The notes under the pieces were generated by a model, which ran no database searches, was not told where the DNA came from, and worked only from the letters and a program-made list of their open reading frames with translations. Position numbers and translations under genes: made by a program. A stretch of 64,000 bases of DNA, from contig CAKAKS010000013.1 of assembly GCA_916700875.1 (NCBI GenBank), forward strand, positions 14,318,596 to 14,382,595, in the 5' to 3' direction. This DNA is from Sebastes aleutianus. Its lineage: Eukaryota; Chordata; Actinopteri; Perciformes; Sebastidae. Shown piece after piece: positions 1 through 12,000 of this stretch. The first letter of the stretch is position 1; every line of letters starts with the position of its first letter.

Positions 1-736
1 ATCACATGCATCACCTGACTAACCTTCCAAATTCACTCTCTCTCTCTCTCTGTCTCATCTCATTTCTGTCTTTCTCTACTTCTGATTAAAAAATGGTTAG
101 GCGCTGACTGAAAGGTCGCAGTTGTTATGGAAACGAGGCTGGTAACAAAAGCTGGACACACGGGTACAGAGGGAGAGAAGGGGGGGGACGGAGGGAAAAA
201 GAGAGGGAGATGTGTCTGAATAAACATAAACATGCAGAGAGGAGGAGAGGGTAGGAAAGAGAGAAAGTGAGAGAGGTCTGAATAAATAAAAATATATGCG
301 GAGGGAGGAGGACTAGAGACGGCGAGGTCATGAAATGATGGCTCCATCTGCAATAATAAATAACAAAAGATAATACCAGGTTTTGGTCGTTCTGGGAAGG
401 CGGTCGAGCCACAGAGGTGTGTGTGTGTGTGTGTTGGACAGAGTGGCAGAGTGGGAGAATGCAATTGATAGATAATACATGGATCTGCTGCACAAGCTGG
501 AGAATACTAAAAAGCACAAATTGTTCACAGAAAAGCCTACCAAAAAGCCTAAAATTGTGTGCGAGTGTGTGTGTGAGTGCGGGAACGTCATCTCTCTGAG
601 GGCTCATATTATGTTAACCACTTAGACCAACATCAAACACACTCTCTCGCTCATACACACACTTCAGTGCAAGCATGAAGGTGCCAGCCATATAAATAGG
701 ACGTCCCAGAGCGAGAGATATAAAGAGAAAGGGACT

Positions 737-791
<55 letters not shown>

Positions 792-1200
792 GGGGAGAGA
801 GATTATAAATTCAAAGGGGAGACAGAAAGGATGGGGGAAAGAGTAGAGTGAAAAACTGAGGGAAATAGAGAGGGCAAGAACAGGAGGGGGTGAGGACAGA
901 TAGATATGAAAGGATCAATAGATGGCATAAAGTGTATGTTCATTGATTTACTTACAGCTGGGAGAGAGTGATGGGGAGAGAAAGAGGGGGGATGAGAGGA
1001 TAGAAAAAGCAGGGGGCAGAGAGAGGCAGAAAGAGGGAGAGGAAAGGAGAGAGAGGGGGAGAGTCAGCACTAATAAAGAGGAAGCAACACACAAGTCAGA
1101 ACAACACTATACAGCGAGGGACTATGTGGTATATAGAGACCTAATTAAAGCCGCAGTAATCAATATATTTGTATTAACAAGAGGTCAAATAATGTGAAAG
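1..1200. other. Purine-rich low-complexity intergenic DNA
   Basis: The plus strand is strongly GA/GGA biased for more than 1 kb, with short TG tracts near 417-433 and 557-576. Open frames here read as SLSLSL, HTHTHT or RERERE peptides, as expected for translated simple repeats. No exon, RNA gene or transposon end was recognised. Confidence 0.7.
739..785. repeat. (GA)n microsatellite
   Basis: About 23 uninterrupted GA dinucleotides sit inside the purine-rich tract. They are likely length-polymorphic. Confidence 0.9.
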
Positions 1201-1202
1201 GG

Positions 1203-1480
1203 GTCACTCCTAGTGACGAACCCACAGAGACTTATCACCAAACCCTACTCCCAAACGCTGCAGGCAGCTGTTTTCAGTCAGCACCTGCAGCACCAAACCG
1301 CTGATACACAAAGTTAGCAACTAGCTGGTGAACACATTGGAGCGTTTAGCAGCTAAAGAGACATTTCCCTCAACATTTCCCTGGTGGAGACCAAAACAGA
1401 GCTAAAAGGAGAGTGAATACTGGACTTACTTCCTGTCCAAGTGAATGTTAATGTTGCTTTATAAAGTGATAATATGTCAA
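1203..1480. repeat. Dispersed teleost repeat, unclassified
   Basis: The segment carries phrases such as 'gcaactagctggtgaacac' and 'cagctaaagagacatttccc' that I recognise from high-copy fish repeats often found in introns and UTRs. No terminal inverted repeats or coding potential were found. The assignment rests on memory of the motif, and the boundaries are approximate. Confidence 0.45.
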
Positions 1481-1639
1481 TGATGTGTTATAACTTGTTT
1501 TGTTGCCCCCACAAGGCCAAGAAAATAATTAATTCATGCAGCTTTAAACAAACTGCACTACTTATTGGTATTTTTACTTTATGTATTTTTGTTTGTGGTC
1601 CACCTTTGATTACTAGTATACATTTTGTGTACATTTTAA

Positions 1640-2070
1640 AGGTGCTAAATGCCAGATTGGGAGCATTTCTATTGCCTCTGCACGGCTCTCAACATGGTGA
1701 CGGCTAAACCGGCGCTCGCAGCTAACTGTGCTAACAGTGGAAACAATGGCAAAATCGCTGACAGAGCTAACAGTGTTAAGCTGAGGGGGAACCGGAGGGT
1801 GGGTGCTACGCTTCTGCGACGGCGCCAGCGGTCGGGACGGCGTAATCAGCTGTAACCGCTGTATGAGAGCAGTGCAGAGTGGCGGCCGTGAGCTAGCCAG
1901 TGGGGCACGCTCAAATGTACTAACATGCACTAAAAGGCACACACGGCCGGTCCGGATATGTCAACAAAGCATGGAGAATCTTGGATTTCAACACACACAG
2001 AGGGAGAGTGACTTCATTCTCTGCTCAGGTAGACATTATTCCTCTATATCTTTACATAGACAATAGTTGT
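1640..2070 (+). repeat. GC-rich dispersed repeat, copy 1
   Basis: A CpG-rich block with 'gctaactgtgctaacagtgg', 'cagctgtaaccgctgtatga', 'gagtggcggccgtgagctag' and 'gtatgtcaacaaagc'-like motifs. A related copy lies in the opposite orientation at about 32560-33010, where the reverse complement carries the same ordered motifs (gttacagccg, tctgctctca, tgcactaaaag, and so on). The two copies, 31 kb apart, identify it as a dispersed repeat rather than an exon. The small open frames within it (for example 1803-2066) are therefore not called as genes. Confidence 0.65.
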
Positions 2071-2174
2071 TTGCTGCTATATTACTGTTCTGGATATCAT
2101 ATAGAGCACCTTAACATTTTCAAACATAAATAATGATAATCTCTTTTATCTTCTTTCGGACCCAACCTGCATTG

Positions 2175-2210
2175 CATTATTATTTGATCAACTTTGATCA
2201 AATAATAATG
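2175..2210. repeat. Perfect 16-bp hairpin with 4-nt loop
   Basis: Bases 2175-2190 and 2195-2210 are perfect reverse complements (cattattatttgatca / tgatcaaataataatg) around the loop 'actt'. The stem contains a TGATCA palindrome on each arm. It may be the centre of a small fold-back element. Confidence 0.85.
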
Positions 2211-2259
2211 AAATTCATTCTTGATCAAAATCGAATATCGAGATATCTTGAGTTTAAGT

Positions 2260-2510
2260 CCAGTGTAGGTCAAGCTCCAAAAACATTGGATCCTACATTT
2301 CCCATAATGCAACTCAATAGCATCTTTCATTACACCCTTGTTGCCCTCTATATGCCTTCATATTTCAAACCCCACCCCCACAATTTGTGGTACAGGTTTT
2401 TTGTCAACATTTTTGTCTCTCGCCAAAATAACCCTGATGACATCACTACGACATCATCTGGGTTATTTTCTCAGTTTGCCCCTGTAATTTTCAAACTGTA
2501 CTAGGTGTGG
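2260..2510. repeat. Dispersed teleost repeat, unclassified
   Basis: Includes 'cctacatttcccataatgca' and an internal imperfect inverted pair, 'aaaataaccctgatgacatc' against 'gatgtcat...gggttatttt', around 2424-2467. This type is familiar from fish intergenic DNA. No coding content is evident. Confidence 0.45.
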
Positions 2511-2859
2511 ATTTACTGTAACTTGTTTGAGTATGCAGTTGTAACAGGATGCTTTTGGCGATCACCTAACAATCAGGCCCTGATTTAAAGTGAACCAGAC
2601 GCTGAGAGACAGACAACATATGTCAAGACTGACGGTAACAGAAAGAGAGAGACGGGTTTGAACAGAGCATGGGGGTGAGACAGTCACACAGACAGACAGA
2701 CGGACAGACAGACAGAAAGAGAATGAGTGTGTTTATGTGTGTGAGAGAGAGAGAGATGGGAGTACGAGAGAGAGAGACAGAAGTGTACTCAAATAGCTCA
2801 GGGCAAGGTGACAGAGAGAAAACGAACGGACAGAGAGGGATAACAAGCTCATAGAGGGG

Positions 2860-2863
<4 letters not shown>

Positions 2864-2912
<49 letters not shown>
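2864..2912. repeat. (TG)n microsatellite
   Basis: About 24 uninterrupted TG dinucleotides. Confidence 0.95.
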
Positions 2913-2914
<2 letters not shown>

Positions 2915-3476
2915 GAGAATGAGAGTAAAAAGGAAGAGACAGAGGGCGGAAGGGGAGAGGGATAGAGGAAGTTCAGGGAACAAAAACAAAAACAGGGAGA
3001 GAGAGAGAGAGAGAGTGTGTGTGTGTGTGTGGACAGCCGAAGGTGTCAGAGTGTGCTGTTTGGCTTAATGATGACCCACTGGGCATGTAGGTCATAACGG
3101 TTTGTGTCTCAAAGCCGTGACTGTACGCCTGTGTGCATCCATTAGTGTGTGTGAGTGTGTGTGTAAATAGAAACTCACTAGACACACGCATGTAAAGTGG
3201 GTCTCTTAGCGTGCGTTTAAGAGTGGGTTTGGTCAGAGGTTGGAGAAGCAGTTTTTCTAGTCCAGTAGGACTCAATAGATACTTACGCACACACACTCAC
3301 ACACACTCGTGCACCCACACATGCTGCAAATCCAGTTTTTGGCACTCACACACCAACAGCTGCCCTTCATGTCATACATGCACATGTAATGCACCATGCA
3401 TGGCACTAAATTATGCACAAATACACACACACATCTCTTTCTTTTGATCTCTCATGACAACACACACATTCACTCA

Positions 3477-3477
<1 letters not shown>

Positions 3478-3572
<95 letters not shown>
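3478..3572. repeat. (CA)n microsatellite
   Basis: About 47 CA dinucleotides with a single interruption ('actcac') near 3510. It is one of the two longest dinucleotide arrays in the window. Confidence 0.95.
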
Positions 3573-3574
<2 letters not shown>

Positions 3575-5000
3575 GGAAAGCTATTATGCTCTCAGGCTGG
3601 AGTGTTTTGATGGTATAATTGCAGTGACCAGTGAGGAGAAAGAGACAGAGAGGGAGGGATGGAAAGAGGGATGGGGATGGAGGGAGAGAAAAAGAGGAGA
3701 GTGCTGACACTCTCAGCATGCTAATGTTGCGAGGCTCTACCCCCCCTCCACCCTCTGATTTCATCCCTCCCTCCCTCCCTCCATCCATCCATCTCTTTGT
3801 CTCTCCATCTTCCTCTCCATCTCACATCCTCTGCGTTTCACAGGTGCAGCACTAGAAAAAGATGGACAGAAAGGTAGAGAGGGAAAAGAGGGATGTATAA
3901 CAGGATGGAGCAATGTTATCTCTCGCTTTCTCTGCCATCCCTCCATCCTCTTCAAGCTCCCCACAATGCTCAAAACAAAGCAAAAAAAAGAGGTACGGGA
4001 GGATGAAAATAGAGGAAGAGGGAGGGTCAGTTTTTCCATCCCTTTAACAATGGAGGGATGATCTCTGCTTATCCTCTAATCACGTCCCTCCTTTTTTTCC
4101 CTCTCCTCCGTCCTCTCTGTTATCTCTGGCTCCCTGCAACCCCTCTTTTTTTCTCATCTGGTGAGAGAAAGGGTAGCCTTTGCCTCACGCCGGCCTCCCC
4201 TTTTTTTGTCGCCTCTCCATCTGTTTGTCCTTCCAGTCCTCCCTCCATCCCTCTCTCCTCTCCAGAGAAGGGATTCTGCTGTATGGCACTGATCTCTTTC
4301 CTCTTTTGCCTCCCACTTCCTCTCTTCTCTCAATCAATCCCTCTCCTCTTTTGTTCAGATGTACTGACCTTTCAAAAGAGGTTGGTCTTTAAGATATATA
4401 AAATATATTTGACATGTTATCAGTCAAAAAATATCTATTACCGCTCTAATGCGTCTCGTAACTGTTCTTTAACCAGCTACAGCATTGGGCATGGAAAGAG
4501 GAAACATACCTAGTGACAGGGAATTGTGGGAAGTAAAGCATATATTGGCATACAAACAGACTGGTGAACAATAAATAACCTACACCACGAACATCAATCA
4601 TGACAAGATAGCAGCAGCTCTGATACAGATGTTAGTGATGTTATTTACAGTATATGTCACATAAGAAAAAACAGAATGTGTTGCTTTTTCATTTGATTAT
4701 TGGTGTAGCTGAAGACAGAGTTCATCCACAGTGCAAGTCCTAGTTTGCTCATCAGTCCAACAGCTTATTTTAGTAGTAGTATTTAAGTACTTGGCTAAAC
4801 TGCTGCTTTACTGTCAAAATTGCTCAGCTGAGAAAAACAAATGTGAGATTTAGCTGCTTTATAGGTGGAGAACACGGGGAATGAGGAGTTTCTGCACTGG
4901 AGTGTAATTGATATGATGTAACAGCCAACAGCGCCTCTCAGAGGTGCTGCCCTGCTACTGCGAACCTTTAAACCTGCAAAATGTACAAATTCTGTTTCTG

Positions 5001-5326
5001 TGCGTTCCAGTTCCCATACTACCATACTATTTAGTATGCCAGAAAAACATTTAGTATGTCCTTATATATTAAAATGTCAAATGCATTATGCCAAAAATTC
5101 TAGGATGTCCTATAACATCCGGTCACATTTTGCAGTATGCAAGCCAGCAAGCTTTTCTGGCAATTCTATCCCACAATCCTCCGTGTGGCGGATATATGAG
5201 CAAGGGAGTCAAAGTTCAAGAAGTAGTATGTACCAATTGTATGCATACTGCATGCAACAGTAGATACTTTGAAAGGGCAGCTGCAGTACTAAAAGTAAAT
5301 AGAAAAAGTATGTGATTTGGAACGCA
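5001..5326. mobile_element. Short TIR element (MITE), about 326 bp
   Basis: The left end reads tgcgttccagttcc and the right end ggaacgca preceded by 'tgattt', giving imperfect terminal inverted repeats of the 'tgcgttccaaatcacatact' kind. The interior is rich in 'tagtatg' words and encodes nothing recognisable. Fish genomes contain many such elements; the superfamily is not assigned. No clean target duplication was found. Confidence 0.65.
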
Positions 5327-5747
5327 GCCTTTGATTCTGTTGAGCAGCCACTGCGTACTTAACTACAGTAATATTATTGGACAGAGGTAGGTATAGATGT
5401 AGATATAGTTTAAAATCAGTAGTTTTTACCGCTGAGGAATACCAAATACCTCAAATTGGAAGTTTCTAGGCCCTTGTACCTGCAATTCCAGTGCTTTAAA
5501 GCACCATTTGTCGTTAAATCATGCATTTATTGTTGAAGTTGAGTAAGAGATACTGACTTTGACTAATGACGTTAGACCTACTGAAGTATCCCGGCCTTGT
5601 GACACTTATTTCGACCATCTGATTACGTAATCCAAAAGCTGCGGTTACAGAGTCTTACCAAACACTGTTGGTTGCAGCAAACTACCCGCTCCTTCTACAC
5701 TTTTAACCAAGAAAACATATCTGTTATTGACTTAAATTAAAATCAGA

Positions 5748-5753
5748 TTTATT
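5748..5753 (-). terminator. snx15: Candidate snx15 polyadenylation signal
   Basis: AATAAA on the minus strand (tttatt on plus), about 340 nt downstream of the snx15 stop codon. Another copy lies at about 5525-5530. Which one is used cannot be told from sequence. Confidence 0.4.
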
Positions 5754-6092
5754 AACAAACATTGTGCAAAATGCAAATTACTGTTATACACACACATTAC
5801 TGTATTTAACAAGAAAACGTTGTAAAAGGAAGATAAAAATCAAACAAGAGAAAGAGATAAAGAGAGATGGAGGATCATTTATCCATTAATGCATGAAGTT
5901 AACAGTTATATTTAGATTTAGTGAATCACAGATTTGTCACTACAGAAAGGCAGCTATAAAAGCAGCCTGCAGTGTAGTGTGTATACCTCAGGAGTGTGTG
6001 CCTTTGTATGTGTGTCACAACCCTGAGCTTCTTTGTCTTTGATCAGTCTTCATGTGTGTGTGACCGGCGTGTATAAAAACGTGTGTGTGCGT

Positions 6093-9000
6093 CTAAGGGT
6101 CCTGTGTATGTGTGTGTGTAGGTGTGTGAGAGTGTGTTGGTGAGGAGTGCTTGTCAACCAACATCTCGGTGTGCTTCAGATACTGGGCCGTCCTTCTCAT
6201 CACAGACTCCTTGCGTATCGGATCTGGGTCTCCTGGACAGACAGACACATAGACAGGAAGACAAAAGTGATTGTTTTCATTATTATTGTCCGATAATGGC
6301 ATTAGTGTCCCCGGTACTGCTGCTGTGGAAAGGTAAAGAGGACATAGAGAAAAGAGAGGGGAAGGTAGAGAAAGAAGAAAACAAGCAATGCTAAAAAAAG
6401 AAAGCAATCTATCAAAGACATTAGAGCTAAAAATGTTCCCTGGCAGCGGTGGGATTTGAACCCACGCCTCCGAAGAGACTGGAGCCTTAATCCAGCGCCT
6501 TAGACCGCTCGGCCACGCTACCTCATAACTTCACAGATATCACTGTCAGACAAGTCATGGGGGAGGGTGGGTCAATGGCTCTCCGGCCAAGAATAGATCT
6601 GAACGGGCTAAAAGAAAAAACCCACTGGGAAGGCACAAAGTAACCATAGATAACCCATTAGAGGGTCGTCACATGTTAACACAGCACACACATACTTGTG
6701 TTAGTCTGTGAAGCTAATTTAGATCTGTGCATGACTGACTGAATGTCCAGAGCTTCAGTAGACAGCGATTTTTTTGGCATTATTGGGCAAAAAAAATCAT
6801 AATAACCTTTCAGCATATTGTAATTCAAGTGTTCTGAGAGAAAACTATTCGTCTGCACCTCCTCATGGCTCTATTTTAAGGTTTTTAAAAGATCTAGCAC
6901 GTGACAGAAGACTTTGACCAATCACAGGTCATTTCAAACACAAATCAGACGTTGGAAATGATTCGAACCGAATGTTGTTCTACAGTTTAAGATCCAGCTC
7001 CTCAGAGAGCACACTAGAGCTGAAAAGGTTCCTTGGCAGCGGTGGGATTTGAACCCACGCCTCCGAAGAGACTGGAGCCTTAATCCAGCGCCTTAGACCG
7101 CTCGGCCACGCTACCCATACACAGCTCACACTGAGCAACCAAAACAGTAGAGAAGAGTGGCTGAATAAGTCATCCATTAGTGACAACACAGATTTATGGC
7201 AGAGCAACACACAGTTTACCTTTGCTAAAGCAGGACAGTGTCCATTTCCCTGCGTGTCTACATGTGTGTATCAGCTGTGCACAATGCATCTGTCAGTGTG
7301 GCAGCGTGTGAGCAGCACATCAGAGTGTGTAGAGCAGAGTAAATATGGTAAACAAGATATTATAGTTAAATGCACAATGTAATTTGTGCTGATGCACTGG
7401 CTTGTTTGCACTTGGAGCGTGGTCACGCAATTTGCAGTTTTTGCAAATGAGTCCATGGTCTGTCACTATAGCAACAAAGCTGGCTCACGCTTCATGCAGG
7501 AATGGGCATGACGGAGTGCATTCAGGTAAAATGCCATATTGAAATGGGTGAACTGGGCTCACATGCAAGATTGTGAATAGCCAAAACAACAGAGACAACA
7601 CAGAAAGAGCTACTGTGTTGATTAAAAAATATGTTGCAGGTGTGCACCACTGCACACTTTTTATTCATTACTCAATTTACCTTTTCATTAGTGTGTGTGT
7701 CTTTGATTCATATTTTGGAAACATTACTGGACTAACTGAATACTTTACCATGTCCCCCCTTTCCCACCAACCCATCTTCCTCAATCTTCTCACCCTGTAC
7801 TCCAGTGATCAGTATATCCACCGCCGTCCTGTATCCACGGATGGCAGAGCTGAATTCTCCCTCCTTCTCCCTCTCCATTGCAGCTGTTAGCTCGGTGGCA
7901 GCTTGGTTTAAGTAGCCCACGTCCCCTCCATCCAGACTGGTTGGCGGCAGTGAGAACAACTCTGAGTGGTCACAGGAGGAATTGGATTTATCTGAAATAG
8001 AGAGAAATAGAGAGAGAAATTATTTACTAGTAGAGAAATGAGAACAATTACAACGGTTTTCAAAAGTTGTTCTCAGAAGGCCAGCTGTAAGATTATGTTT
8101 AACACTCCAAAAACTATGGTTCGCTATCTAAAAAGTCCCTGGATGGTGATTTTTTTCAAGCAAAAATGGGAAACATTGTCTGGTTCCAGCTGCTCACATG
8201 AAATAATTTGCTGATGTTCTCTGATAGTTAACAGAAATATTTTGTTTTTGGGGCTGCTGCTCGGATAAAACAAGCACTATGACGTAGTCGCCTCAGGGCT
8301 CAGGCAAATGATCATCTACACATTATACAATTTCTGATATATTATAGCTAGATTAATAATACATTTTTTAAAAAAATAATCGACAGATTAATTGATAATG
8401 ACAATAATTTCTCGTTGCAGCCCTACTTAGACGTGACTATATACCAAAAAGCATTGCTTTTTAAGTCAACTTATATCAAATCCACACAATCAACTGCTTT
8501 TTCTACTGTTTAATGTCCAGCTCTTCAGAAAGCAAGAAGAATTTCTTTGACAGCAGTGGGATTCCAATCCACACCCCCTGAAGAGACTGGAGCATTAACT
8601 CAGCACCTTAGACCTCTTTGCCACGCTGCCATGTGTGAAAAATGTGTATCATCTTCAATAGTTCTTTCAAAAATGCCTTATTTCTTTATTCAATTAGCTT
8701 TGTGTACCAAAGACAAACTTAGAAATTACTTGTCCCCAAACAACATGATGTGTATTCCTCACCTCAACAGTCTACAGTTTAAGATATAGTATACATAATA
8801 GAGCTGAAAAGCATCTTTGGGATTCGAACCCACACCCCCAAAGAGACTGGAGTCTTAATGTAGCGCCTTAGTCTGCTCGGCCACATTTTTTTCTTACTAC
8901 CTTAATTGCTTGTTATCCATCACATAATGAGCAAATTACATGTAATAGCTTATTTTCTGACAGTCATGTTGTATTGCACAGCCTTGGCTCATGATGTACA

Positions 9001-12000
9001 AGTGGCAGCTCAACATAAATTCACAAAGCCACTCAGCCTATTTTCACAAACTGGAACCAGATCAGTGTAACCGAAGGAAGTCCAATCAGGATCATTATCA
9101 ATTTTACATTTGCATATCACATTTAGACTCATCCAGGTACTTTGGCAGGAAGGTGTGTAAACAAATAGTCAACATGACTAAAACCAGGCTGCGATTAGAT
9201 TAAGACAGATTTGAGAAGGCTGAGAGCGGTGGTATTGTTTCGTGTGTATCCATTCACATTTATTTTCACCTTGTTTATAGCAGGGATCAAAGACAGCCAA
9301 GTCATTATCAGTCAGAGGTGGTGGACCTTCCTCTTTTGGGGATGGGACATGCTCTTCTGCCACAGAGTCAAACAGTGAATCAAATTCTTCCTGGGACTCC
9401 TGTGATTGGTGGTTTGTGGCAGGGCATGGGTCAAGAAGAGGAGATGGAACTGGAGGTGGAAACATGGACCAAAAGGTATTAATACGGACAGTAAAGTACA
9501 CACCGGTGTAAATTTCTGGCAGTTTTTTTTTGTACCTCTGTCATCCAGCTCTGTATCGCTAAGCTCCTCTTGTTCTTCTCTCGGAGAGCCTACCATCTCG
9601 CTGTAAGCCTCAGCCGCCACCTCCGGTTCTCCCACTTCTAAGCCCAGGTTGATGCCCAGGTCTTGGGGTAAGGTGGGAGCCTCCCTCCCCTCCTCCTCCT
9701 CTGCGGGTTCACAGTCTGAGGCCCTCCGCTTGGGGAGGGGGATGAGAGGCGGAGGCAGAGGCCCGGCAGAGGACAGAGGGGCGGCATCCAGGGGCCTTGT
9801 GACCTCGCCACCCTGAGAAAGGGGAGGGAGAAAGAGAGCAAAACATGGTGGATGCAGGGAGAGAGGGGTGTAGGATGGAAGGAGAGCAAAGAGAGAGAAA
9901 GGAAGGATGATAGGTAGGATGTGGAACAGAAAGGAGTCAGGTGGATAGAAGACAAATGAAATGGAGAACAATATGAATCTTCTGGCACATGATTTCCTGT
10001 AGATGCGCATGACTATTTCATGTTTCACTTTCTGTACATGTGTGTGTGTCTTACTCTGAAGAAGTCCTTGAGCTGTGGACTATTGTAGAGTGCAGGTATG
10101 TTGGTACTAAATAGAAGCATGGCCTCTGCAGCCGTCCTCCTCTCTTCAATCACAGCCTCGTCAAACCTCCCTGAGACAAGAGACAGACGATATAATGATG
10201 ACAATGAGGATGAGGAGGCTAAGAAAACATAACAGAAACAAACAGCAGAAATGGAAGCCAAAGCCAAAAATCAACCTTTTACTATGTTTGTTTTTGGGGA
10301 GACTTTTAGATGTGTTTATTCAAGTCGATTGTCATTTTTTAGGCTGTAGTTCGCAGTGTTGATAAGCAAATATCCCTTAAACTTAGCATTAGTGAGGGTT
10401 TAGAATGACCACTGTTACTCTTTGCCAAAGCATTCAACCAATGCAGCATGGCAGCTTGAAACTCACTATAAATGGTGACTGTTCCTTGGTATATGACTCA
10501 ATTGTGTTGCTGCCTTTGGAGTTGTGAATTGGTAACCACGGAAAAATGCTGTAATAGGCTGAGGGGAAATGTCACAAGAGTCATGACAAAATGCTAAACG
10601 ACAGGCAAACTGGAACAAGTACATCCTCACCAGAAATGACTGAAATTCACTCGCATAAAAAGCTACAAACCACAGCATAAAACAATCACAGTTGAGTTGA
10701 ATTACCATCTCTGACAGTGTAAAAACTTATGTAGTCTATTATGAGTTATTTTTGTTATTCATCTAACCCAGGGGTCTGCAACCTGCGGCTTTTATTTATC
10801 ATTGTTGAGGGTCTATGGTACGACGGTGTATTAGGGCCACATTGAGGGAAAAAAAAAAATCTGATATTACGAGAATAAAGTCATAACTTTACGAGAAAAA
10901 AAAGAAAAGAAAACGTAAAATTACTACTTTATAATATTACTTTATTCTCATAATATTACGATTTTTTTTCTCATAAAGTTATGACTTTATTCTCGTAATA
11001 TTCAGACTCTTTTCTTGTAATCTCAGATGTTTTTTCCCTCAATGTGGCCATAATACTCCGTAGTACATTTGCTCTTTGGCCCTCACTGCATTACACTTAT
11101 ATACTATATACTTAGACTATAAACTGTGTTACCTTCATCACAATGCTCAAATGTTTTGCGGCTCCAGACAGATTTTTTTGTTTTTCTTTTCCTAAACTTG
11201 CTCTTTTGATAGTAAAGGTTGCTGACCCCTGATCTAACCCCTGCAGCACACCAAACAATAACTCAGCCAGTGATCTTTGCGCTTGGTGACCATGCTGGAA
11301 TTGGGTGTATCTACGGTGTATCACAATCTTTGCTCATACCAAAGACTTGTGCGCGGGGAAATGATGGAAACTCCTCCTGTCTTCTGAACAGGTTCCTGTG
11401 AGTGTAGGCCAACTCCCCGTGAAGCTTCTTCAGCTCCGAGAACCTCCTCCACACGACCACCTCCTTCACATCTTCTGGATGACGCTTAGACACAAACTAC
11501 AAACCACAGAGAGAAAGAGAGAGAGAGGGCAGATTGTTTCATTGACTACATGTCCAACTTTAACTGTCAGATCAGCTTTTTTGGCACCTTTGCACATATT
11601 AAAGGACATTTTGAACAAATCATGGATCAGTTCAGTTGCTCTTTGTAAGAAGGTCTGTGTATGGGAGCGTGACGAAGGCTTGAATCTATGAAGATATGAT
11701 CCAATGTGATTGTGTATGCATGCCTGTGCAGCCCACAGGGTATTAGTGTGGTCATGGGGGGTGCTGCAACTCATGAACTGGATCACAAGTTCGCTCTGCT
11801 TCACTTGAGTGCTCAGTGTGCAACACTGCCTCACATAACAGACCCATTGTGTATTTATCTGTGTGTCTGAGCTGGCTGCTTTGTTTTTATGACTAGTAAT
11901 GTGACTTCATTGTGTTATAAACGAATAACAAGACAAAGTCACCTACTTGTGATTGATGTAACTGACCTAAAGAGTACAATGAAGGCAAACCACAATCAAA

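Larger units (their letters stand above)
2511..5000. other. Intergenic low-complexity stretch
   Basis: Contains GA-rich and CT-rich tracts, TG and CA microsatellites, and pyrimidine-rich DNA from about 3740 to 4340. The longest open frames are translations of CA/CT tracts. No gene was recognised. Confidence 0.6.

Noticed and set aside
3396..3788. Open frames reading HTHTHT or CVCVCV on both strands
   Set aside because: They are translations of the (CA)n/(GT)n microsatellite and CT-rich DNA. No splice context or family match.
9410..9449. Alternative snx15 exon-5 acceptor at 'caatcacag|gagtccc'
   Set aside because: Joining it to exon 4 gives an early stop. The upstream acceptor 'cacctccag' at 9450-9451 keeps the conserved frame.
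9638..10028. Minus-strand 238-aa and 116-aa open frames as separate genes
   Set aside because: The parts with real similarity are snx15 exon 4 (9536-9812). The remainder is intron read-through and a shifted frame.
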